NCBI GenBank assembly: GCA_964359085.1
Contig: CAYHRT010000108.1
Span: forward strand, 1 to 12,592
Source of the DNA: GWA2-49-15 sp964359085
GTDB taxonomy: Bacteria; Bdellovibrionota; Bacteriovoracia; Bacteriovoracales; Bacteriovoracaceae
Length of the DNA stretch: 12,592 bases
Direction: 5' to 3'
Below, piece by piece: positions 7,627-12,592 of this stretch. A program made the position numbers and the translations under genes. The notes under the pieces were generated by a model. It worked only from the letters and a program-made list of their open reading frames with translations. It did not search any database and was not told the origin of the DNA. Every line of letters starts with the position of its first letter. The first letter of the stretch is position 1.

Positions 7627-7820
7627 TTTGCTCCTTTGTTTTGTGTCAAATTATTTCCCTTTCCGGTAAACATTCCTCCAATGAAGGAAAGTATTGCTAG
7701 TATCAAAAATACCACCAAAAGCATTTTTCCAATTTCTATAGAAAGTCCTGCAACTCCATAAGCGCCAAATAAAAATGCGATGATGGCCAGAACAAAAAAA
7801 GCAAAAGCGGCACGTAACAT
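7623..7820 (-). CDS. DUF1328 (YtjA-type) small membrane protein, copy 1
   Basis: A 65-residue protein with two hydrophobic segments (about 1-25 and 29-51) joined by GAYGVAGLSIEIGK. It carries the DUF1328 pattern, with AAFAFFVLAIIAFLFG and LLVVFLILAILSF. These are short inner-membrane proteins of unknown function, often found beside CsbD and BON genes. The C-terminal tail NLTQNKGAK is longer than in most family members (usually 54-60 residues). The ribosome site AAGGAG is 8 bases before the ATG. It heads the DUF1328-CsbD-CPXCG operon and faces the 413-bp divergent region with its palindrome. It is about two-thirds identical, by eye, to the second copy at 8824-9003. Confidence 0.92.
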   Translation of the reverse strand: MLRAAFAFFVLAIIAFLFGAYGVAGLSIEIGKMLLVVFLILAILSFIGGMFTGKGNNLTQNKGAK

Positions 7821-8233
7821 ATTACTTCTCCTTTTTTATGACATGTTCATTTGATCTGAAGTTTTAGCCTTTACATATGATCGCGATCATTACGATTGTT
7901 CATTAACCTCACAGGAGCACCCATCCATATCTATCTAATTCGCAATGTTTATTCATAAAAGATCCGATTATAAAATCGGCCAACATTTGTGTTGTAATTT
8001 AAAATAAAAAAAGAAATCCAAATAAGACTTGCGGAAGATAAACATAAGCCAAATGTTTGTACTGCTGGCGAAATAGATTCTCACATTCTGTAACAAAGAA
8101 GAGGGGAAACGTGTAGCATGCAAATGAGAGCATAGTATCATCGCTGATAAAAACATAGCTCATTTGAAATGATTATCCGCAACGGCATCATTTCTACAGG
8201 AATGAAACAAGTCATAAGCGAGGATTCAATTTC
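7821..8233. other. 413-bp divergent intergenic region
   Basis: This gap separates the minus-strand DUF1328-CsbD operon from the + strand barrel-protein gene. It must carry promoters in both directions, but no strong -35/-10 pair stands out. A weak TTGAAA (8164-8169) with ATCATT 17 bp later is a possible + strand promoter. It contains the palindrome at 7877-7890 and two neighbouring small hairpins: CCGATT/AATCGG with an ATAA loop (7964-7979) and CAACA/TGTTG with a TTTG loop (7981-7994). An A-rich tract follows at about 8000-8012. No convincing coding frame is present; a minus-strand 62-codon frame at 7968-8156 has no ribosome site or family features. Confidence 0.5.
7877..7890. promoter_or_regulatory. 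Perfect 14-bp palindrome, candidate operator
   Basis: ATGATCGCGATCAT is a perfect palindrome. Read as ATGAT-N4-ATCAT it has the 5-4-5 geometry of CRP/FNR-family sites (TTGAT-N4-ATCAA) with one mismatch in the outermost base of each half. It lies about 57 bp upstream of the DUF1328 gene start, a plausible activator position. Recognition by an FNR-like protein is inference. Confidence 0.4.
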
Positions 8234-8713
8234 ATGCGATTGAAGAAAATATTTATTGTCTTGCTTATTTTTTTCTCATGTAACTTTTCAGTTGTTGCCG
8301 TCACACCACAATGGGGGATTGGGGCCGTGATTGGAGACCCCACAGGATTATCGATAAATTATTTCATGAATGAGATTCAAAGTCTCCATTCTGTCCTATC
8401 GTTCGATTTTAATGGTAGCGATGAATTGAATTTTTCTTCCCATTTCACCTGGTGGAAAAGATTTAGTGATATGCCTCTCAGACCCTTGCGATGGTTTTAT
8501 GGCCTTGGTGGTGAAATTGCTATCTTTGATCAGGTCCATAACAGATTCCATGACAATGATGTTGAACTGGGCCCCAGCGCAACGCTGGGAGTATCTTATG
8601 CTTTTGAGTCAGCTCCTCTGGAAGTTTTCCTTAAATCAAACCTCACTCTCAATGTCATCCAAGAAACCGATGTTGATATGGATCTAATGCTTGGCCTACA
8701 TTTTAATCTGTGA
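8234..8713 (+). CDS. Small outer-membrane beta-barrel protein
   Basis: A 159-residue protein with signal peptide (about 1-22, cleavage near VVA). The mature part has alternating hydrophobic/polar strands rich in aromatic residues and ends in LMLGLHFNL, close to the C-terminal barrel signature with a late aromatic residue. The opening GIGAVIGDPTGLSINYF is a recurring motif of small eight-strand barrels; DUF3996-like proteins share a similar GxGxxxGxPTGLS block. WFYGLGGEIA and ELGPSATLGVSYAF are further typical strands. Role unknown: probably a structural or permeability protein of the outer membrane. The ribosome site GAGGA (8220-8224) is good. It is followed by the second DUF1328 and BON genes on the same strand, probably in one transcript. 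Confidence 0.82.
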   Translation: MRLKKIFIVLLIFFSCNFSVVAVTPQWGIGAVIGDPTGLSINYFMNEIQSLHSVLSFDFNGSDELNFSSHFTWWKRFSDMPLRPLRWFYGLGGEIAIFDQVHNRFHDNDVELGPSATLGVSYAFESAPLEVFLKSNLTLNVIQETDVDMDLMLGLHFNL

Positions 8714-8823
8714 ATTCTTTACTATTACAATGAGGTCATAGATCAGGATGAGTGAGTGAGGTCATGGCATATGCTCAAAAAATCATGTGTAATGGGGAAG
8801 TGTTAGAAACAGGAGAGAATAAT

Positions 8824-9003
8824 ATGATCGGTGCAGCTGTTGCTTTTTTTACTCTTGCCGTTGTTGCTGTTTTTTTTGGCGCTTATGGAATTGCCGGACT
8901 TTCAATGGAAATTGGCAAATTACTTGTAGCTATTTTTCTGATCCTCGCTGTGATTTCTTTTTTTGTCTCAATCTTTACAGGAAGGCATCAAAAACCACTT
9001 TGA
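8824..9003 (+). CDS. DUF1328 (YtjA-type) small membrane protein, copy 2
   Basis: A 59-residue protein with two membrane segments around GAYGIAGLSMEIGK. It has the same pattern as copy 1 but on the opposite strand. I choose ATG 8824 because AGGAGA (8811-8816) precedes it at good distance and the protein then begins at the family start MIGAAVAFF. A longer frame from 8752 adds 24 unrelated residues with no ribosome site. The stretch 8714-8823 is therefore leader sequence with no gene. It lies 56 bp before the BON lipoprotein gene. Sequence divergence from copy 1 suggests an old duplication or separate acquisition. Confidence 0.9.
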   Translation: MIGAAVAFFTLAVVAVFFGAYGIAGLSMEIGKLLVAIFLILAVISFFVSIFTGRHQKPL

Positions 9004-9059
9004 AACTACTAAGGCACGTAGCGTGAGACTTTGGATCATCATTAGATTGGAGGAGTTAG

Positions 9060-9374
9060 ATGAAATGGATTGTTTTGATAGTAGTTTTAATGAGTTTTGG
9101 ACCAACTCTCTTTTCTGGCTGCGCTAAAATGAAGGGCGAATCAGCGGGTGAATATATTGACGATTCAGTGATCACAACAAAAGTTAATTCGATAATAGTC
9201 AAAGACCCATCTGCAGAATATTTCAAAATTGATGTTACCACAATACAAGGAGATGTCGTCCTACAGGGGTTTGTGCCGAACAGGGAAATCGAAGATAACC
9301 TTGTGAAAAAAATAAAGGAAGTCCGAGGTGTGAAATCCATCAAGAGCCTCATGAAGATAGAAGACAAAAAATAA
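9060..9374 (+). CDS. BON-domain lipoprotein
   Basis: A 104-residue protein with a short hydrophobic signal ending LFSGC (Cys21), which fits a lipoprotein signal; Phe at -3 is less usual than Leu. A single BON domain occupies about 31-101: DDSVITTKVNSIIVKDP, then FKIDVTTIQGDVVLQGFV and VRGVKSIKSLMKI, the standard order of the OsmY-type fold (alpha-beta-beta-alpha-beta). BON proteins bind phospholipid surfaces and stabilise the envelope, and OsmY is an osmotic-stress protein. The ribosome site GGAGG is strong. It is the last gene of the + strand envelope unit (barrel, DUF1328, BON). Asp at the residue after the lipid Cys is absent (Ala follows), so outer-membrane sorting is likely. Confidence 0.9.
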   Translation: MKWIVLIVVLMSFGPTLFSGCAKMKGESAGEYIDDSVITTKVNSIIVKDPSAEYFKIDVTTIQGDVVLQGFVPNREIEDNLVKKIKEVRGVKSIKSLMKIEDKK

Positions 9375-9435
9375 ATTTATCTATGCGGATTTGCGATCTA
9401 AACGTAAATATTAGGTGCGATTTCTGCTTCCCCTC

Positions 9436-9465
9436 TTGACATACCTTCCCATAATATCATTATAT
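9436..9465 (+). promoter_or_regulatory. Promoter for the arsM-like/arsR-like pair
   Basis: TTGACA (9436-9441) is a perfect -35. TTATAT (9460-9465), 18 bp later, is an acceptable -10, set in the tandem repeat ATATCATT-ATATCATT (9454-9469). It lies about 60 bp upstream of the chosen methyltransferase start. Confidence 0.6.
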
Positions 9466-9473
9466 CATTAATA

Positions 9474-9495
9474 CATTTGCTCAAATGATCAAATG
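9474..9495. promoter_or_regulatory. Candidate ArsR-type operator (CATTTG/CAAATG repeats)
   Basis: CATTTG (9474-9479) and CAAATG (9482-9487) form a 6-2-6 inverted repeat, and another CAAATG follows at 9490-9495. It covers the expected transcription start just after the -10 box, the usual place for an ArsR-family repressor site. The regulator encoded by the second gene of this unit is the natural candidate to bind it. Confidence 0.45.
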
Positions 9496-9525
9496 TTGAA
9501 TAAAGCAAGGAAACAAGGAGTGAAT

Positions 9526-10377
9526 ATGACTGGCAAAGCAGATTCCATTCGCAATGAGATTTCACGCTATTTTTCAAATCGAACGAGCGCCAAAGCGGTA
9601 GCGATCCCAGCTAATCAGCGCTATTCATCGGAAGACTTAATTGATCTTCCTGAAGATGCCGTTTTTTGTTCGGATGGGTGTGGCAATCCTCTTCTTTATA
9701 CAGACATCCGCGCCGGTCAAGTGGTAGCAGACCTTGGGGCCGGAGCTGGTCTTGATGTACTTTTGGCAGCTCGACGGACTGGGCCTAACGGTAAAGTCAT
9801 TGGAATAGATATGACTGACTCTATGATTGAGCTCGCGCGAGGCAATTCGGAGACGGCAGGACTCAAAAATGTTGAGATTCGCAAGGCCTTAATCGAGGCC
9901 TTACCAATTGAGGACCGAAGCATTGACTGGGTAATCTCAAACTGCGTTATCAATCTCTCTCCGGAAAAAGAGAGAGTATTTGCAGAGATCCATCGTGTAC
10001 TAAGACCAGGTGGACATATGGTGATCTCGGATATTGTCGTAGACAATGTGCCAGGTTGGTTTCGCTTTCTGACGGCTTTTATAAGCGGCACAGTAGCAAC
10101 TATGATCGATGAATGTTCTTATCTACTCGTTATGAAGGCCTCGGGATTGACCGCTCTCGAAATTAAGGATCGAACTATTTTTTCAGGCCCGCGCCTTCGT
10201 AAAATGCTCCTAGCAGATATCGGGAGATTTCAAAAATCAGAGAAAGGAAAAGGATGGGGTGTGCTAGCGGCAGTGGAGCGGATATACTTATTACCAATCC
10301 TTTTTTTGGCAGAGCGAATTCTGGCAGGAAAAATTTCGAGTATCAAGGTATCTGCCCAAAAGGCCCTGGAGGTTTAG
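9526..10377 (+). CDS. arsM: ArsM-like SAM-dependent methyltransferase
   Basis: A 283-residue protein from ATG 9526, chosen because AAGGAG (9515-9520) precedes it; ATG 9493 would add 11 residues without a ribosome site. The class I methyltransferase core has the SAM loop ADLGAGAGLD (68-77), GIDMTDSMI (93-101), and LRPGGHMVISD. Arsenite-methyltransferase signatures are LPEDAVFCSDGCGNP (Cys48, Cys52) and VISNCVINLSPEKERV with Cys140. These cysteines and the NCVINLSP block are typical of ArsM, which methylates As(III) stepwise to volatile species. The third family cysteine, normally in a CISGA-like motif, seems to be Phe185 (AFISG); a Cys197 lies nearby. The C-terminal tail (from about 225) is hydrophobic and basic. 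Arsenite as substrate is therefore likely but not certain. Regulator gene follows after 3 bp. Confidence 0.8.
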   Translation: MTGKADSIRNEISRYFSNRTSAKAVAIPANQRYSSEDLIDLPEDAVFCSDGCGNPLLYTDIRAGQVVADLGAGAGLDVLLAARRTGPNGKVIGIDMTDSMIELARGNSETAGLKNVEIRKALIEALPIEDRSIDWVISNCVINLSPEKERVFAEIHRVLRPGGHMVISDIVVDNVPGWFRFLTAFISGTVATMIDECSYLLVMKASGLTALEIKDRTIFSGPRLRKMLLADIGRFQKSEKGKGWGVLAAVERIYLLPILFLAERILAGKISSIKVSAQKALEV

Positions 10378-10380
10378 TAC

Positions 10381-10722
10381 ATGAGCAAAAGTAAAGCGGG
10401 CCAATTGAAGGATTTATTGTTACCTCGTTTTTTTAAAGCGCTGGGAGATCCCACAAGAATGTCTATTTTGCAAAAGTTGGCCGAGCATGGTCAAGCATGC
10501 TCAGTTAATGAAATTGGCAAGAGTTGTTCTGTGGGGATTTCTGCCGTTTCACGTCATCTGGCGGTTCTACGTGAAGCCGGTATTCTCACCTGCCAGCGAC
10601 GGGGAAAAGAAGTTTATTATCAAGTACGAACGGGAGATATTATGGGAATGCTGCAAGGATTCGCCGATTCCATGGGGAAATGTTGCCCTCTCCTTGGTGC
10701 AAAAAGGCGAACAAATAAATAA
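10381..10722 (+). CDS. arsR: ArsR-family winged-helix repressor
   Basis: A 113-residue protein with an ArsR/SmtB winged helix: FFKALGDPTRMSILQKLAE (17-35), the recognition helix region ISAVSRHLAVLREAGIL (53-69) and the wing RRGKEVYYQV (73-82). The classical ELCVC arsenic site in helix 3 is absent. Cysteines are at 40, 49, 71 and a pair at 101/102 near the C-terminus; 40/49 or 101/102 could form a different thiol sensor for As(III) or another soft metal. The start is 3 bp after the methyltransferase stop, with CTGGAGGT inside that gene's end as ribosome site, so the two are one operon. It probably represses its own promoter at 9436-9465 until the metalloid binds. Confidence 0.88.
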   Translation: MSKSKAGQLKDLLLPRFFKALGDPTRMSILQKLAEHGQACSVNEIGKSCSVGISAVSRHLAVLREAGILTCQRRGKEVYYQVRTGDIMGMLQGFADSMGKCCPLLGAKRRTNK

Positions 10723-10768
10723 AAAAAGACTCCCCATTATTTAGTTCGCACCGACGAAGGATATCCGT

Positions 10769-10793
10769 GGCCGTGACACATCGGTGGAACACA
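10769..10793. repeat. 24-25 bp repeat, copy 1 (diverged)
   Basis: GGCCGT-GA-CACATCGGT-GG-AACACA. It shares GGCCGT and CACATCGGT at identical spacing with the copies at 12056 and 12319. It begins one base beyond the stop codon of the ATPase gene (minus strand). The second half is more diverged than in the other two copies. Confidence 0.7.
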
Positions 10794-10794
10794 A

Positions 10795-11928
10795 TTATGT
10801 TAAAATCTTCCCACCCCACAGATTCTCTAAAAAGGTTTGATAGGACATGACATCAATTCCGTTACTTTTTCTTGCTACAGGGTCGCGAGTTATCAGAATG
10901 TAGCGTTTAATTTTCTGTTCCTCTTTAAGTGCCAGAAGACCCGTCAACATTTTCTCATTAAAGCTTCCGGACGATTTTATCTCGATAGCGACATCGTCAC
11001 CGACAATGCAGTCTACTTCAAACTGTCCCGTCGTAGTTCGCCAATAGGTCATCGCCCCATCAAGTTGGTTGTAGCCAATATAGGCGCTAAGTTCCTGGAT
11101 AATAAAATGTTCAAAGGCCTTACCGAAAGCTTCCGAACGCAACAGAATGTTCTTGCGACCTGCGAGATAGTTGGCCACTCCCACATCAAACATATAAATT
11201 TTGCTTTTTGAAACCACCTTTCGCTTTTTCGTTTTGCGATAAGGTTCAAGTTCAAAGGCCAGCAAGGTGTCTTTTAAAATCTCAATAAAGTTGGCGACCG
11301 TTCTGGGAGGAACTCCTGAATCGTCTGCAATACTTTGATAATTTAATTCTTCGCCAGAACGCTGCCCAATCACATCAATGAAGCGCGCGTAGTGGTCAAT
11401 CTTTCGGACAATGGCCTCAGCGATTATTTCTTCCTTCAGATAAAGATTGATGTATTCCTTTAACTCTAACCAAGGTTCATCCGACTGATAAATGATCGGA
11501 AGGCCTCCGACATTGCAATATTTTTCCAGGGAAAAATCGGGTAGCTCCTGAGTTGTTAAGGGAAACATCTGCAGGCTGCGGGCCCGACCTGCAAGCAGGT
11601 TTGCACCGCCATGCTTTAGTTTTCTCGCACTACTTCCGGTAAGCAAGAAATGAATTTTTCTACTCTCTATTAAACGATGAACCTCATCAAGAAGTGAAGG
11701 TAATTTTTGAACTTCATCAATAACTACAAATTTTCTATTTATTTCCTCGGCCAGGGCTGCGGGACGTCTCAAAAAACGAGCGAATGTTGAAGAATCGAGA
11801 AGATCAAATACCTGTGCGTCTGGAAGATCATGCTTGATAAGCCAGGACTTCCCCGTCGCCCTCGGGCCAAAAAGAAAGTGGCTCTTCTTTTTGATGGCCG
11901 TTTGTAAGTTCAAAATGCGTTTATACAT
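10795..11928 (-). CDS. AAA_14/DUF4143 ATPase with nuclease-like C-terminal domain
   Basis: A 377-residue protein from ATG 11926-11928, where MYKRILNLQTAIKKKSHFLFG matches the usual family start. The frame continues upstream to TTG 12102, but that stretch covers a repeat and terminator flank and is unlikely to be coding. Walker A GPRATGKS (21-28), Walker B KFVVIDEVQK (66-75) and sensor FLLTGSS (94-100) define the AAA_14 part, followed by the DUF4143 domain. In the C-terminal part EAFGKAFEHFIIQEL, then FEVDCIVGDDVAIEIKSS show the E ... D ... E-x-K arrangement of a restriction-endonuclease-like fold. These proteins are widespread on genomic islands and in intracellular or symbiotic bacteria; their function is not known, and some have been suggested as antitoxin-less toxins or defence proteins. 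No strong ribosome site is visible. It lies between two repeat copies. Confidence 0.88.
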   Translation of the reverse strand: MYKRILNLQTAIKKKSHFLFGPRATGKSWLIKHDLPDAQVFDLLDSSTFARFLRRPAALAEEINRKFVVIDEVQKLPSLLDEVHRLIESRKIHFLLTGSSARKLKHGGANLLAGRARSLQMFPLTTQELPDFSLEKYCNVGGLPIIYQSDEPWLELKEYINLYLKEEIIAEAIVRKIDHYARFIDVIGQRSGEELNYQSIADDSGVPPRTVANFIEILKDTLLAFELEPYRKTKKRKVVSKSKIYMFDVGVANYLAGRKNILLRSEAFGKAFEHFIIQELSAYIGYNQLDGAMTYWRTTTGQFEVDCIVGDDVAIEIKSSGSFNEKMLTGLLALKEEQKIKRYILITRDPVARKSNGIDVMSYQTFLENLWGGKILT

Positions 11929-12055
11929 AGATATATTATCGGCATATTGTTGCTGATTTTCAATATAATTCGGCATGATATAGCTGAATTTAAAAGCAGG
12001 CCAGCAGATTGTTGCTGCTAAAAACATGTTCGTAAGATTTCGCTTCAGTTCTATT

Positions 12056-12079
12056 GGCCGTTGCACATCGGTTGCACAT
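12056..12079. repeat. 24-bp repeat, copy 2
   Basis: GGCCGT-TG-CACATCGGT-TG-CACAT. Inside it GTTGCACAT occurs twice, 11 bp apart, joined by CG. The same doubled unit, with A instead of T at the variable base, is copy 3. Beyond it, ACCCCACA (12094-12101) and CTAAAAAGG (12104-12112) are also found downstream of copy 1 in the same order. Confidence 0.8.
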
Positions 12080-12103
12080 TTGCGAAAAATTCGACCCCAC
12101 AAA

Positions 12104-12132
12104 CTAAAAAGGCCCCTCTTTCGAGGGGCCTT
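12104..12132 (-). terminator. Rho-independent terminator behind the tRNA-fMet fragment
   Basis: A 10-bp stem AAGGCCCCTC/GAGGGGCCTT with a 4-base loop, followed on the minus strand by TTTTTAG. It begins about 28 bp after the CCA end of the tRNA fragment. It has the position and form of a tRNA gene terminator. Confidence 0.85.
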
Positions 12133-12159
12133 AAGTATCTAAAACAATTCTAAAAATTT

Positions 12160-12205
12160 TGGTTGCGGGGGCTGGATTTGAACCAACGACCTTCGGGTTA
12201 TGAGC
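12160..12205 (-). other. 3' fragment of initiator tRNA-Met; attachment-site core
   Basis: On the minus strand the 46 bases from GCTCATAACCCGAAGG (anticodon loop with CAT) through the T-arm GTTGG-TTCAAAT-CCAGC to CCCCCGCAACCA agree with bacterial tRNA-fMet. Differences from E. coli are only in the T stem. The partner strand of the anticodon stem, the D-arm and the 5' acceptor strand (CGCGGGG) are missing: upstream is unrelated sequence (AAAGTG instead of TCGGG). It is thus not a working tRNA gene but the duplicated 3' part that integrative elements leave at tRNA attachment sites. Confidence 0.85.
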
Positions 12206-12318
12206 ACTTTGTGCGCTCGTTCTAACGGACTGTAATTATTAAGTATTTCCTAATCAAAACAAATGGTTCTTCAATTTACGTTGCTTGCTTGTTCTGGGGT
12301 TTTCGGGTTGTTTCGGGC

Positions 12319-12342
12319 GGCCGTAGCACATCGGTAGCACAT
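12319..12342. repeat. 24-bp repeat, copy 3
   Basis: GGCCGT-AG-CACATCGGT-AG-CACAT, with the unit GTAGCACAT repeated at 11-bp distance. It lies 114 bp to the right of the tRNA fragment and 22 bp beyond the stop of the minus-strand gene at 12365. Confidence 0.8.
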
Positions 12343-12364
12343 ACTGATTTATATTTCGATTCTG

Positions 12365-12592
12365 TTAGTGCAGTACACTTTCGCATCGATCCATCGCACC
12401 ATCCAAAACCCAGCAAAGTTTATTGTAGAAAGAGTCGATAAACTTTTTGCGCACTCGACTCTTCTCATGATTGGCGTCTGCGGCCACGGCATCACGTAGA
12501 AGATCAAGATCGCTTTCCCAACCGCTAAGAACAATGCCCTCGTCACAAGCATAAGCTGAATAGATCAGACGTACAGATTCTAGATTGTAGGG
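12365..12592 (-). CDS. Unknown protein, C-terminal part (5' end outside window)
   Basis: On the minus strand a frame is open from the window edge for 75 codons to a TAA at 12365-12367, reading ...YNLESVRLIYSAYACDEG, GWESDLDLLRDAVAADA, NHEKSRVRKKFIDSFYNKL and ending DRCESVLH. The composition is that of a normal soluble, mixed alpha protein, and codon use looks real (balanced acidic and basic residues, no low-complexity runs). I recognise no family. It is not an integrase C-terminus: the HxxR and Tyr motifs are absent. Another frame with an ATG over the same stretch (12349-12552, minus) looks less protein-like. If the tRNA fragment marks an element boundary, this gene is probably cargo of that element. 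Confidence 0.6.
   Translation of the reverse strand, partial: PYNLESVRLIYSAYACDEGIVLSGWESDLDLLRDAVAADANHEKSRVRKKFIDSFYNKLCWVLDGAMDRCESVLH

Larger units (their letters stand above)
11929..12364. other. 436-bp region with attachment-site-like structure
   Basis: No protein gene fits here. It holds the leader of the ATPase gene (TA-rich at 11931-11937), repeat copy 2, a strong minus-strand terminator, a 3' fragment of initiator tRNA-Met, a G/T-rich stretch with repeated TTCGGG (12302-12316) and repeat copy 3. An imperfect inverted repeat GAGCAC-TTT-GTGCgCTC (12202-12218) sits exactly at the tRNA junction. Confidence 0.6.

Noticed and set aside
7968..8156. 62-codon minus-strand frame in the divergent gap
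   Set aside because: Aromatic-rich random-looking sequence without ribosome site or family features.
8752..8823. 24-residue N-terminal extension of DUF1328 copy 2
   Set aside because: No ribosome site and no family match; the ATG at 8824 has both.
9717..10091. 124-codon minus-strand frame inside the methyltransferase gene
   Set aside because: Opposite-strand shadow of a gene with clear motifs; no ribosome site or recognisable domain.
11929..12102. N-terminal extension of the ATPase up to TTG 12102
   Set aside because: The extension would translate repeat copy 2 and the terminator flank; the family normally starts at MYKRIL, which is the ATG at 11928.
12160..12240. Complete tRNA gene
   Set aside because: Only the 3' part from the anticodon loop is present; the anticodon stem, D-arm and 5' acceptor strand cannot be formed from the adjoining sequence.
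10769..12342. CRISPR array or integron attC array from the three repeats
   Set aside because: Copies are 1.3 kb and 0.26 kb apart with genes or RNA between, and lack the GTTRRRY/RYYYAAC ends of attC sites or regular spacers.
12349..12552. 67-codon minus-strand frame starting with ATG
   Set aside because: It overlaps a different minus-strand frame (12365-12592) that is open to the window edge and has much more protein-like composition.

Overview
The window looks like a moderately AT-rich bacterial chromosome segment. It holds a small stress-and-envelope gene neighbourhood, an arsenic-type methyltransferase/regulator pair, and at its right end the edge of an integrated element at an initiator-tRNA fragment. 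Most genes have good Shine-Dalgarno sites. Lipoprotein and outer-membrane barrel signals point to a Gram-negative cell. One six-cysteine membrane-anchored protein (4639-5061) resembles proteins I associate with Bdellovibrio/Bacteriovorax-type bacteria, so Bdellovibrionota is my best guess, at low confidence.

Left block, + strand (1-4256): the C-terminus of an ABC-F ATPase, then a compact apparent operon of a two-repeat DUF1540 metal-binding protein, an Hsp20 small heat-shock protein, a full-length Lon protease and an AAA_28-type NTPase. hsp20 and lon overlap by ATGA, and lon and the NTPase are 6 bp apart. A holdase chaperone and an ATP-dependent protease are thus tied together, consistent with one proteotoxic-stress unit.

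Middle block (4298-9374): a small Cys-rich zinc-type protein, the six-Cys anchored protein, a minus-strand metallophosphoesterase lipoprotein with an altered metal motif (GDVH instead of GHxH), and a secreted protein of unknown role. A minus-strand DUF1328-CsbD-CPXCG operon follows. Diverging from it on the + strand are an outer-membrane barrel protein, a second DUF1328 protein and a BON-domain lipoprotein. The 413-bp divergent gap holds a perfect 14-bp palindrome with CRP/FNR-like geometry. These families are typical of general or envelope stress responses, so the block probably serves envelope maintenance under stress (inference).

Arsenic-type block (9436-10722): a TTGACA promoter with overlapping inverted and direct CAAATG repeats precedes an ArsM-like methyltransferase, followed 3 bp later by an ArsR-family repressor. 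The methyltransferase keeps two family cysteines but appears to have Phe in place of the third. The repressor lacks the classical ELCVC metal site but has other cysteines.

Right end (10769-12592): a minus-strand AAA_14/DUF4143 ATPase lies between two copies of a 24-25 bp repeat with an internal 11-bp direct repeat. A third copy lies further right. Between copies two and three is a 46-base 3' fragment of initiator tRNA-Met, running from the anticodon loop to CCA, with a strong terminator behind it. Together these resemble a tyrosine-integrase attachment site with arm-type repeats. The last 228 bases are the C-terminal end of a further minus-strand gene that runs off the window.
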